Assembly (NCBI GenBank): GCA_015499985.1
Contig: JAAAUF010001137.1
Location: 1-11,435, forward strand
Source: Haplosporangium gracile
Lineage: Eukaryota > Mortierellomycota > Mortierellomycetes > Mortierellales > Mortierellaceae
Direction of reading: 5' to 3'
Length of the DNA: 11,435 bases
Part shown: piece by piece, positions 1 through 7,735 of the stretch
How the letters are laid out: every line of letters starts with the position of its first letter
Numbering within the stretch: the stretch's first letter is position 1
The notes under the pieces: model-generated
What the model saw: the letters and a program-made list of their open reading frames with translations, nothing else
What the model was told of the DNA's origin: nothing
Databases searched by the model: none
Translations under genes and position numbers: made by a program

Positions 1-1644
1 CCCTCCCAAACCTCCAAGCCGTCTCAAGTCTCTCACTCACGTTTGGTTTCAAATGCAACTTTGCTTAAACGTGCCGAGAGCCCTAGTAACTTGGAGAAAA
101 GGTCGAAGGTGTTTGTCGACTATAGGGGCGACCAATATGTTTGGCCAAGAGGAGGAATCACATATGGTGTCTCTTCTGAAATCAAGTTATCGAGTCAAAT
201 CTCCGAGCTGAGAAGGACAGTCAGGAATGCTATGGAATTATGGAGCCGCTCTTGCTTCCCGGAAGCCTCCAATGTTTTTAAACACTGGGTTCACACCGCA
301 AAGGATAACGCAGAGGTCTGGTTCTATTTTGTGGATGGAACTGTGTGCGATATGCCAGCTGCATTAGCCTGTGCCTTTAGGCCAGAGCAATACGGATCAA
401 GAAGGACTGTCTATGTCAACTATAAATCGCTTGTGAAAAAGACTGATGAAGGCATGGAATATTCCATGGCACATGAGCTTGGACACCTGATGGGACTCGC
501 ACATGAAATTCTCGGCCCGGGCGAGGATGTGTCGCCAATATGGAAACTTTCGGATTTGGACCCCAACTCCATTATGCACCCCCTTTACGATCGCGACAAA
601 TATATAACCGCGACCGATTGTCGTCTTTTCAAGTTCTACTCTGAGAATTTCCAAAATATACGATGTGGTTTTGAAGGAAGCACAGGAAAATGCAAAAAAG
701 AACCTAAGGCCCGACACGTCATCGAGCCAATTCTCTCGAAAGTGCAAACTGACAACAAGATGAAAAACGAAGGCGAGTATGGCATAGACGAGTACCTTCA
801 GGATGTAGCCGACCCTAACTGCTTAGGCAGCGATCCGAAAAAGTACATTCTGAACAACACATTCAGAAAACAAGGAGCAGATTTTGGTTATACAAGACGT
901 GGATTCTTTCTTACCCAGTGTCTTGGGGTACAGGACGAAAGCCATCCTGATTACATGTATGTCTTGCAGAGCGACGGAAACTTTGTCTCGTACAATATCA
1001 AAACCAAGAAAGCCATTTGGTCGACACAATCTCAAGGCCATGGTGCTAAAGGCAGTTACTCGATGTTTTTTCAGTTGGACGGCAATCTTGCTATCTATGA
1101 CGCAAAGGGTACACCCATATGGGCTTCCGGGACATGGGACGGATCTTCTACCAGATTTAGGAACCAGCCTTCAATCTGGTACTTTAGAGAGGGCCATATG
1201 TTTTTGGCCGATGATGTTGGGAATACTGCTTGGACTACTTACACTGCTGTGGCCCATGCGGACAAACGTATTGAAGCAAAGGACGTCAAACGTGGTCATT
1301 CAAGCTATTGTCTCGACTACAGCAGTAAACTCTACAAATGCGATGGCAGCGAAAATCAGGACTTTACATTTTATACCGATGGCACCATCCGCAGCCGGAA
1401 GACAGGTTACTGTATGTATGTTTTCCGTGCCGAGAATGAGGTGCCAGTTCAGTTCGGTCCCTGCAACCCACTAGACAACCGCTATCTATGGGAGTTTCCT
1501 GCCGCGACTGGGACAATCAAGAATCGAGCTGGAAATATGTGCTTAGACAATAGGGGTCAGAACTTGCAGGCTGGCAACCAAATTCAAGTGTATGAATGCT
1601 TCAACGTATGGTCGGAGAGGTGGTGGATTGGTGATATCCCATAA
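1..1644 (+). CDS. Secreted metzincin metalloprotease with bulb-type lectin and ricin-type lectin domains (5' partial)
   Basis: The frame is open from base 1 to the TAA at 1642-1644 (547 codons seen), with no plausible ATG near the left edge, so the true start and any signal peptide lie outside the window. Residues are numbered from base 1. Two dibasic KR sites (bases 67-72 and 97-102) come just before the protease and would suit kexin removal of a propeptide. The zinc motif HELGHLMGLAHE is at residues 158-169 (bases 472-507): ligands H158, H162 and H168, catalytic E159. A Met-turn SIMHP follows at about 190-194. The glutamate after the third histidine recalls astacins, but the rest fits neither astacin nor matrixin consensus well. 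Residues about 285-385 resemble a bulb-type mannose lectin with a full QxDxNxVxY motif (323-331) and a near copy (358-366). Residues about 432-546 look like a ricin-type beta-trefoil with paired cysteines and W/F-rich repeat ends. Inferred role: extracellular proteolysis directed to glycosylated or polysaccharide targets. The protease call is firm, the lectin calls good, the substrate unknown. Confidence 0.88.
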   Translation, partial: PSQTSKPSQVSHSRLVSNATLLKRAESPSNLEKRSKVFVDYRGDQYVWPRGGITYGVSSEIKLSSQISELRRTVRNAMELWSRSCFPEASNVFKHWVHTAKDNAEVWFYFVDGTVCDMPAALACAFRPEQYGSRRTVYVNYKSLVKKTDEGMEYSMAHELGHLMGLAHEILGPGEDVSPIWKLSDLDPNSIMHPLYDRDKYITATDCRLFKFYSENFQNIRCGFEGSTGKCKKEPKARHVIEPILSKVQTDNKMKNEGEYGIDEYLQDVADPNCLGSDPKKYILNNTFRKQGADFGYTRRGFFLTQCLGVQDESHPDYMYVLQSDGNFVSYNIKTKKAIWSTQSQGHGAKGSYSMFFQLDGNLAIYDAKGTPIWASGTWDGSSTRFRNQPSIWYFREGHMFLADDVGNTAWTTYTAVAHADKRIEAKDVKRGHSSYCLDYSSKLYKCDGSENQDFTFYTDGTIRSRKTGYCMYVFRAENEVPVQFGPCNPLDNRYLWEFPAATGTIKNRAGNMCLDNRGQNLQAGNQIQVYECFNVWSERWWIGDIP

Positions 1645-2423
1645 AAGAACCTTAAGGCAGATATCACTTTATTTTGAGTCACGAAAAGTCGAGGAAGTCT
1701 TACGTCCCCTAGCCGAGCAGATGAGCGGTGCTCATGCCTTCCCAACTCTTCCTTTAGCTTAGTTTAGATTATCTTCCTTTCTTTCTCTCCTTTCTTTCTC
1801 TCCTTTCTTTCTCTCCTTTCTTTCTCTCCTTTCTTTCTTTCCTTTCTTTCTTTCCTTTCTTTCCTCTCATGCTCGGCAACAAATATGTTATTCAGAGATC
1901 GAGCAGGTTCATTTTATTCTTCACGTTTAGTTTCTCGAAGGCAATCCAAAGAAAAGATTCATCACCATTCCTAACACGGTGTATGTCCTCCTTCACCACC
2001 AAATGATTAATGTATTCACCATTTTTTTTCAAAGATCAGGAGAATGATGGGAAAGATATTTTCACCCGATTAAAATAGAGGGAGAGCACAGCGGTTTGCT
2101 GTTAAATGTTAGATGTCAAAGGCGCAGAGCAAAAAAAGATTAACCAGACTGTCGACGCGGTTGTTGCTCACACTCAGATTTGAGGAGCATCTAAGAAAAA
2201 GCAGTGGAGGCCTCGGACCCAACATTCATAATTGGAAGGGCGCAGATTATTGGATTTGTTGAAGCACATTGAAGTCATGCGAAAAAAAAGTATAGGTAGT
2301 AAGAGAATGTATTTCACATAACAAAAATTGAAAAAAAAAAATTAACTATTTTCTAACGTATCCACGACGGTGGAGCGCCGTTATCGAAACAAGCTTGTGT
2401 ATGCAGCCCAATTTGGGGCTTCA
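1645..2423. other. Intergenic region between two convergent genes
   Basis: This stretch joins the 3' ends of the protease gene (plus) and the small secreted protein gene (minus), so both 3' untranslated regions should lie here. It holds the 13-bp minisatellite listed separately, A-rich runs at about 2282-2290 and 2330-2341, and no open frame with a protein-like translation. I see no tRNA or other RNA gene. Confidence 0.6.
1777..1863. repeat. 13-bp pyrimidine minisatellite
   Basis: Four exact copies of CTTTCTTTCTCTC run from 1777 to 1828. Two variant copies CTTTCTTTCTTTC follow (1829-1854), then a partial copy. All purines are on the opposite strand, so the tract could form triplex DNA. It lies about 130 bp past the protease stop codon and may be in its 3' untranslated region. 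Length is likely to vary between strains. Confidence 0.9.
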
Positions 2424-2822
2424 TTAATATGCGCAAAGTGGTTCCCCAGAAGAAGCATCGGCAGGCTTTTCGCCTGCAAGGCAGTAGAGATCGTCATCGT
2501 AGTCTTGCCAAGACGGCGAGTTGTCGAAAATAAACTCAGATCTGTTGAGGTCAGCAGTGAATCCAATAGCAGTCCTAGCGGCCACGATTTCATCATATCT
2601 CCTGAAGATTGCATCGTAGTTGCAAGGTCTCCCGTCACAATCGGTCTCAAGATTAACGAAATCACCAAATCTTGAAACGAAGGGATGTTTTCCTTCTTTC
2701 CGAAACCACTCACTAGGAGAGTCTGGTGGAAACTCATAACTAGGAGAGGCTGGTGAAGTATAAGAGGCTGCTAAAGTATTAGCGACTACCAAGGCCAGAG
2801 GTACCAAAACGATTAATTGCAT
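2424..2822 (-). CDS. Small secreted protein, function unknown
   Basis: A single-exon frame of 132 residues, ATG at 2822 and TAA at 2424-2426. The first 18 or so residues (MQLIVLVPLALVVANTLA) are a typical signal peptide, with cleavage expected around the A-S that follows. The mature part starts with a Ser/Pro-rich stretch containing a short internal duplication, is acidic towards the C-terminus (a DYDDDL stretch), and has four cysteines in two close groups (DCDGRPC and YCLAG...LCAY), enough for two disulfides. No membrane segment follows the signal. I do not recognise a family. Size, signal peptide and cysteines fit a small secreted fungal protein of the effector-like kind, but nothing shows a target. 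Overlapping frames on both strands are shadows: only this one has the signal peptide. Confidence 0.7.
   Translation of the reverse strand: MQLIVLVPLALVVANTLAASYTSPASPSYEFPPDSPSEWFRKEGKHPFVSRFGDFVNLETDCDGRPCNYDAIFRRYDEIVAARTAIGFTADLNRSEFIFDNSPSWQDYDDDLYCLAGEKPADASSGEPLCAY
2712..2757 (-). repeat. Short internal duplication in the secreted protein gene
   Basis: The plus-strand motif ACTAGGAGAGTCTGGTGG (from 2712) recurs at 2739 as ACTAGGAGAGGCTGGTGA, exactly 27 bp on, which is nine codons. In the protein this gives two related Ser/Pro segments, SYTSPASPS and SYEFPPDSPS, just after the signal peptide. Confidence 0.6.
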
Positions 2823-3033
2823 CTTTGATGTAAAGGGTGTTGAAGGATGTCAAGATGTCAATCACATTGCGCATGGTATTTGTGGCTTAGCTGCTGTAGC
2901 GGTAGTGATGAAGTAGGGATTTCTTCCATCGTACCCCTTGAGTAGCACATATAGCAAGGTCGATTCTCATTGACGCTTTCACACTCTGCCCCACCCTCGC
3001 TCAAATGAACCATCAATGCCTCTCCCCCTTCAT

Positions 3034-3066
3034 GAACACTGAGAGAACACTGAGAGAACATTCAGA
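3034..3066. repeat. 11-bp tandem repeat, three copies
   Basis: Two exact copies of GAACACTGAGA (3034-3044, 3045-3055) and one variant GAACATTCAGA (3056-3066). The array lies 35 bp before a second 11-bp array of different sequence, and both lie upstream of the minus-strand secreted protein gene. Confidence 0.85.
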
Positions 3067-3101
3067 GAGAATAACTTTTTCAGGGCGAACAGTGCGCAAA
3101 G

Positions 3102-3209
3102 ACTGGGCTACCACTGGGCTACCACTGGCCTACCACTCGGCTAACCCTTGGCTAACCTCGGCTAACACTAGGCTACACTGGGCTAACACTGGGCAAACAC
3201 TGTGCAAAA
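3102..3209. repeat. Degenerate 11-bp tandem repeat, about ten copies
   Basis: Ten head-to-tail units of 10-11 bp around the consensus ACTGGGCTAAC. The first two are exact copies of ACTGGGCTACC; later ones differ by one to four bases and two are one base short. The forward frame across it is open but encodes only the repeat and has no other sign of coding. It lies 280-390 bp upstream of the secreted protein start, so it could be promoter-proximal. Confidence 0.85.
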
Positions 3210-4030
3210 ATTTTTTATCTCGTTTGGCTCATTAGGTTGTACCAAATGCAGCTCCTAGAAGACCTTGTTGGACACTGATGAATACCATGTTTTCTGTCAC
3301 CTGCATTCAACCAAGCTCATAGTGGCGATGGCGGCAGCTTCCAACCTTTTTCACACCATTGCTTGCGATGTTATTCGGGATGGCTCATGTGTTGTGTTGA
3401 CAAGGGAGAGGGCACAGCAACTTCGGGTTCGTTGAGCAGGTCAAGGCAACATTTCCTATCCATCCGAATTTAACACAGTCAATGCTGGACATTGTGCAAA
3501 GCGCTGGTCAATGTCCTTGGACGGTCCACTTGTGCAATGCGATACCACATCAAGGTTCAATGTCCCATACTGGTACAGAAGCTATCCTCTCTGCACTACT
3601 AAAGAGGTCAACATATAACTGGCTCGTAGCAGCCAAGCGTTCATAGAGATACTGCCTTTGGTACTTTAGTTTCAAATTTCTCTTCCTTTAATGTGGTTCT
3701 GGCCTTATTGATTGAACTTACACTCTTATTTAATCTATTTGTCGCCAAATCTCAACTCTATTTCCAGTCGCGCTCTTTCCTCTGGCGCAATGCTGATGCT
3801 GGTCCGCACTGGGGGCATAGCGGGTGGGAGAGCGTAAGGATTGACGGAATTGCCATTGGATCCACCGGGCAAAGACGGCAGGGTAATTTGTCGCATTGTC
3901 AACTGACCCATTCATGCTGAGATTGGGACGGGCAAGGCCTGACTCCGACTTTGCAGCCTTGAGGTTCTCCATCCTGATTGCTGAGTATGCTGGGGATTGT
4001 GGAGAACGTTGTTTGCCGCGAAGCGTTTTT
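3210..4030. other. Gene-poor stretch with short open segments
   Basis: No gene can be defended here. Two segments are unusually open. On the plus strand, about 3402-3646 has no stop in one frame, with an ATG at 3482 and TAG at 3644-3646 (54 codons from that ATG); its translation is mixed in composition and unrecognised. On the minus strand, 3730-3972 is open in one frame (80 codons), and a second minus frame is also open over roughly 55 codons. The latter reads as a Pro/Ser/Asn-rich stretch followed by a charged EERARLEIE segment. These may be remains of older coding sequence or chance. Confidence 0.35.
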
Positions 4031-4460
4031 TTATGAGAGATGGCGACCCAATGACTGTTTTTGAGTCACGGTCCGATCCTTTTGACGACGGGTCCGGACG
4101 AGTTCCTTAGCCAACATCCTGCAGGTCTTGATATCGCCCTTCTTCTTGACAGTTTGTTTGTTCAATCTCTTGGCCTTGATCTCCTCTGTCGATCCCAAGC
4201 TTTGTCGGTCCAGCGTTCGTCGTTGGGCACTGATTTCTGAGCGCCATTTTCTAGACTATTTGAGAACGATGGATGAAGTTGTGTCAGTAATTTGTAGTGG
4301 ATTTTTTAGATGTCCTTGTGGTGGGAAGGATGACAGCCAAAAAAGAAAAAAAGGGAAGAGGAGTCGATATGGAGATGAGGGGCGTTACCATCTCGTCAGG
4401 GGTCTTCCTGCCAAAGAATCGATGGACGGATTCCACAGAGGACTTTAAAGTTGATGCCAT
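4031..4460 (-). pseudogene. VPS24: Truncated Vps24/CHMP3 (ESCRT-III) copy
   Basis: Exon 1 is 4389-4460 (ATG at 4460), intron 4256-4388 (133 nt, GTAACG...AATAG), exon 2 4031-4255. Both splice sites keep phase 0, giving an uninterrupted frame of 98 residues. Exon 1 ends SVHRFFGRKTPDEM and exon 2 begins SRKWRSEISAQRR, the N-terminal helix pattern of Vps24. Similarity runs on through LDRQ and then DIKTCRMLAKELVRTRRQKD at exon-2 residues 41-60. It stops abruptly there: 14 unrelated residues precede the TAA. Normal Vps24 is about 220 residues. This copy keeps helix 1 and part of helix 2 (the membrane-binding and assembly hairpin) and lacks the rest, including the C-terminal autoinhibitory and Vps4-binding region. 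The retained intron argues against a retrocopy. It is most likely a partial gene duplication whose full-length parent lies elsewhere. Expression as a mini-protein is possible because the frame is open. The family call is good; status as gene or pseudogene is undecided. Confidence 0.75.
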
Positions 4461-4904
4461 TTTTTGGTGCGTTTTTCTCAGTTTGTTCCTATGTTTGTTC
4501 CTCTGAGTCTCGTGGGTTGCCATGTGTAGTGTTGTGTGTTATTGTTGTCAAAGTCCTTTGCTGATGGTGTAATGTGTTGAAAGAGAAAAGATGGAAATGG
4601 GGAACGCCAAGCTGAAAGGAATAGGTTTTGAGCCAAGGCACGAATGAAGAGAGTTTTTCGCCATGAAATAGTTTCCTTTCCATGTCCACGTTACATGATC
4701 CAATCAAAATTCGTATAATAATATGCAGCGTATCCTTCCTTCCACCTGTTTCTTCACTATCTGGCCATGCCAACTATCTTTCTTTCTCATCGCGAAACAA
4801 CTCACCAAAATAAAAGATATCGACTCCTATACACTTGCATACACTATCATGGGGTAGTCTATCGGTGTTTACAGAGATTTCAAGGGTAAATGGATAAAAT
4901 AAAA
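4461..4904. other. Intergenic region between the Vps24 copy and the fluoride exporter
   Basis: Both flanking genes point left, so this should hold the 3' end of the exporter transcript and the upstream region of the Vps24 copy. Minus-strand frames of 94 and 126 codons overlap it, but their translations look unlike protein and one is the downstream shadow of the exporter's last exon and intron. No repeat or RNA gene was seen. Confidence 0.5.
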
Positions 4905-6545
4905 TTACATGTGGCAAGTCGTCTGGTTGTAGCCGTTCTCTTGATTCTTGATCGAGGCCTGGGTCCAGACAAACGTGCCCACGATAAGGAGCATGGCCAA
5001 CTGAGTAACGATCACAGAGATCACGCCATAAATATAGCAGGCCTTCTTTGGTAATGTCTTCAGTTCCAGCGTAAAGGTCGAGATAGTCGTCAAGCAACCT
5101 AAGTGAGGAAACAAAAGAAAATTGAGAAGACATGGAGTTGGCTTTCTTGAACACAAACGTAAAGACAAAGAAAACTGCAGAGATAAAAGCTTAACATCAA
5201 AGATGGACAAGTCCCCATACCACAAAATCCATCCTGAACCCCTCTAAAGACTTGACACGCTGCTGCGGCCCCGCCTCGTCCTTGGATCGCGGTACTATGT
5301 TCCAAACAGAGGATAGCAGCCAAGACAATAGATCCAATAACATTCGCCGAAAACGTCCCCACAGGGAATTTCCAACGTTTCAACCCTGCGGCATTCCAGT
5401 GGGACAGATACCATCTCAGGATTGCTCCCAGGGGCGCAAAACAGGTCGCCAAGGTGACATGTCGCCAGGAGAGGTACGATCCGGTAGGCATCCAGATCGA
5501 GGCAAATACAGTCCCGAGCCAGAGCGCGCCGCAGACAATGATCAAGAGCCAGTCCTGAACCGTCCAATAGATGGGTGCTGTGGGCAAGGGGATCGGTTCT
5601 AGTGTTGTAGTTGACATAGACGATGCTGTTGGTGCTGGGGCCGCAGTTTGATGTTCCTGCTGCTGTGGTACAGAAGGGAATGAACACCCTTCCATCCCTG
5701 GCAGAGGCGTATTTCCCACTGTTCCTGCCTGCGCGGTCGTGTCCTCTTCTGCGAGGACGGCCTCGATATCTTCGGGGGCAACAGAGGGTGCTGGTCCCTC
5801 TGCTCTCGTTCCAGGAAAAGTCAAGTCCACTTTCCGAATGAGCGCCTGTCCAAGATGATCTCCAAGTTGTAACCCTGCCAGGGACATGGCCAACGTGACC
5901 GTCAGTTCTGAGAGTGCAGAGAGGATCTATATTCCATTAAGGAGAGCAACAGTAGAAGTCAATCAAAAGATTTCATGTCAGGACACATCATCACAATTAG
6001 ACACAACAATCAAAAATGAAAAAAAGGCTCAAGAAATAAAGTCGAGAGCTTACATTCTGCAATGGGTTTCGGTTTATCCGGGCAGGGTTGATCAACTGAA
6101 CAAAAGTATCCAGGGACCAAGTAGAAAAAGTCGTGATCGATCCACAGAGTCCCGAACTCAAAGCGACATAAAAGAAGGGGCCCAACCAATGGCCGTGTTT
6201 ACGGCCCTTGTAGTAAAAGAGTCCAAAGCCCTTCTCGATCCAGTCTCGAGTCGCAACGAGGCAACCCATGATCATGCATCCGATAAACTGTGGCCAGACC
6301 ACCGCAAAGACTTGTTGCCCTGCAAAGGATTCGATCGAGTTGAGGCCCAGACGAATCAAGAGACCCAGGATCGCAAACGGGATAATGAGAGCTGGTTGAA
6401 GAACGTTCAGTCCTCGATGGAGTTGAAGAGGAGAGGAATGAGATGCATGGAATGGTTTTTCCTGGAAAGGCTCATTTTTGCTCCGGTAGTAATTGGCTGG
6501 CGGGGGAGGATTCGTTGGTGTCGATGGTAGTTGCATGGTCGACAT
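4905..6545 (-). CDS. FEX1: Fluoride export protein, fungal two-domain CrcB/FEX type
   Basis: Three exons: 6054-6545 (ATG at 6545), 5221-5926 and 4905-5098 (TAA at 4905-4907). Introns are 5927-6053 (GTAAGC...TATAG) and 5099-5220 (GTATGG...CTTAG). Phases match and the product is 463 residues. Each half carries a CrcB signature: GLCGSITTFSTW at 132-143 and GFCGCLTTISTF at 397-408. CrcB/FEX proteins are fluoride channels of the plasma membrane that let fluoride leave the cell. Bacterial ones are dual-topology dimers, fungal ones two fused domains. Visible membrane segments begin near residue 51 (R65 in LIRLGL), 78, 121 and 168. A polar Pro/Glu/Thr-rich linker of about 90 residues (195-284) follows, then a joining helix at about 285-307 and the second domain. 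The pore asparagine is present in domain 2 (SAN359VIG), but the matching place in domain 1 reads PQ86FIG. The first Phe of the signature is Ile405 in domain 2. No lesions. The linker is long for the family. Confidence 0.93.
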
Positions 6546-7278
6546 TATTTTTGTTGAAATGGAAGGAGGACCTGCGGTCTACAGGACAAAAGATGGTCGA
6601 CTCCTGTCGGAAAGTTGCTTTTGTGGTTACGATGCGAAGGTTGAAGGCTTAGAAGAATGATAAAGAATGTCAATGTCGAAAGCTAAGGAAACAAATAAAT
6701 GGCGCCGGAACAATGTTACCGAAATCGATTCTTCAGGATTCCCTGCTTCCCCTTAAGCATGTCAATCTGTGCTTTGCTTTTTGCCACCGCTCCTCTTTCA
6801 TTATTCCACAGCAACTTCGGATTCCCAGCAACTTCATCCTCACTCCCACGGCTATTTCATCACTACATTTATACCCGACCCTCTTTCTTATCCTTTACTC
6901 TCTCCATCACCCTTCTCTTTGTACTCTTCCTCTTTGTTTACCCTCATCCTTCCCCTTCACACATATCTCTCTCTCTCCCTCTCTCTCTCTCTCTTCTTAA
7001 GGTAATATTCGAAGTCGAGCACGAATTAATCTTCCAGCTATCTGATGGAAAACTAAGGCAATGAACTTAGTTTCCGTGCAAGGGTATTACTCTCTTAACT
7101 CTCTTATATTTGATTATCTTATCCTCTTTAGAACAGGTAGAATATCACTCATTCACCCTTAGGGTTTCTCTCGCTCGCCTTCGAATTCAAATTTGAGGTA
7201 TAGTAATCATTTTATATTTCACTCATTCAGGGTCGCGTAAGAACAATCTCTGCCCCTCTCTTGCCACTGTCCAACGAG
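6546..7278. other. Upstream region of the fluoride exporter, pyrimidine-rich
   Basis: The first part is the presumed 5' untranslated region and promoter of the exporter (minus strand). From about 6860 the plus strand becomes strongly pyrimidine-rich, peaking in the CT microsatellite listed separately. Plus-strand frames of 69-121 codons here are Leu/Ser/Phe/Pro products of that bias, not genes. The stretch to 7278 has no coding signal that I can see. Confidence 0.5.
6966..6995. repeat. CT microsatellite
   Basis: A nearly pure CT dinucleotide tract of about 30 bp, broken by one CCC, within a wider pyrimidine-rich zone (about 6860-7000) upstream of the fluoride exporter. Read on the exporter's strand it is a GA tract. 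It may simply be slippage-prone DNA. Confidence 0.85.
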
Positions 7279-7430
7279 ATGGGTTAATTCATCAAGTCCC
7301 CGAGCAGTGGAGAAATGAGTTACGCATTTCTCTACGTGTCAGCTATCCTTTGATTAAGGATGGTGCGGCGACTGGATCAGCAAGAGATTTGTTTGTACCT
7401 GTTTCACCGCAAACCGCCGTGTTTACAGTC
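7279..7430. repeat. Diverged direct repeat, copy 1, with 11-bp hairpin
   Basis: Shares ordered blocks with copy 2 at 7570: ATGGGTTAATTC (7279-7290, 12/12), GTCCCCGAGC (7296-7305, near match), TGTCAGCTATCC (7337-7348, 12/12) and GGATGGTGCGGCGACTGG (7358-7375, 17/18), then weaker similarity to about 7430. Between the second and third blocks lies a hairpin: GTGGAGAAATG (7307-7317) pairs with CATTTCTCTAC (7325-7335), with one G-T pair and a 7-nt loop. No open frame runs through it. Its nature (structured RNA, old mobile element or segmental duplication) is unknown. Confidence 0.6.
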
Positions 7431-7569
7431 CGGCTTTAGGCTGGTGCGCGACGTATCCCGATATTGGTTTATGCCTGCCCACTCTTGGTCTCTGGATATT
7501 GACTCTCGATTTGTTGTTCTATTGTATTGAACTACGAGAGTTTTATTGAAGGTCCCAATGAATATGAGT

Positions 7570-7735
7570 ATGGGTTAATTCGCCATGTCCTCGGGCTGTC
7601 CAAGATATACTTTTACCATCTTGTGATTTGTCAGCTATCCCGTGCTTGTTTGCCTTGTGAGAGCACGTATGGATGGTGTGGCGACTGGCCAGCAGGGCTT
7701 GTACTGTTACCACTCAGGCCTTGTTCACAATCATC
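7570..7735. repeat. Diverged direct repeat, copy 2, with 6-bp hairpin
   Basis: Blocks matching copy 1 lie at 7570-7581, 7587-7596, 7629-7640 and 7671-7688, an offset of 291-292 bp that grows to 313 bp through an insertion of about 21 bp before the last block. The place that holds the hairpin in copy 1 here has CAAGAT (7601-7606) facing ATCTTG (7618-7623), a perfect 6-bp stem with an 11-nt loop. Its bases are unlike those of copy 1. An 88-codon plus frame overlaps this copy but lacks protein character. Confidence 0.6.

Noticed and set aside
397..1474. Frames of 72-196 codons on both strands inside the protease gene
   Set aside because: They overlap a frame with clear catalytic and lectin motifs and have no domain sense of their own.
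2370..2737. Two other long frames over the small secreted protein gene
   Set aside because: Only the 2424-2822 minus frame has a signal peptide and a sensible cysteine pattern; the others are shadows.
4774..5154. 126-codon minus frame at the 3' end of the exporter
   Set aside because: It overlaps the exporter's last exon in another frame, and the spliced exporter frame carries the CrcB motif.
5886..6530. 214-codon plus frame opposite exporter exon 1
   Set aside because: It is antisense to a well-supported exon and has no recognisable protein features.
6699..7064. Three plus frames rich in Leu, Ser, Phe and Pro
   Set aside because: They arise from the CT-rich tract; the apparent membrane-like sequence is a composition effect.
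7279..7735. tRNA, tRNA-derived SINE or self-cleaving ribozyme at the diverged repeats
   Set aside because: I could not find box A/box B promoter motifs or a known ribozyme core, so no RNA class is claimed.
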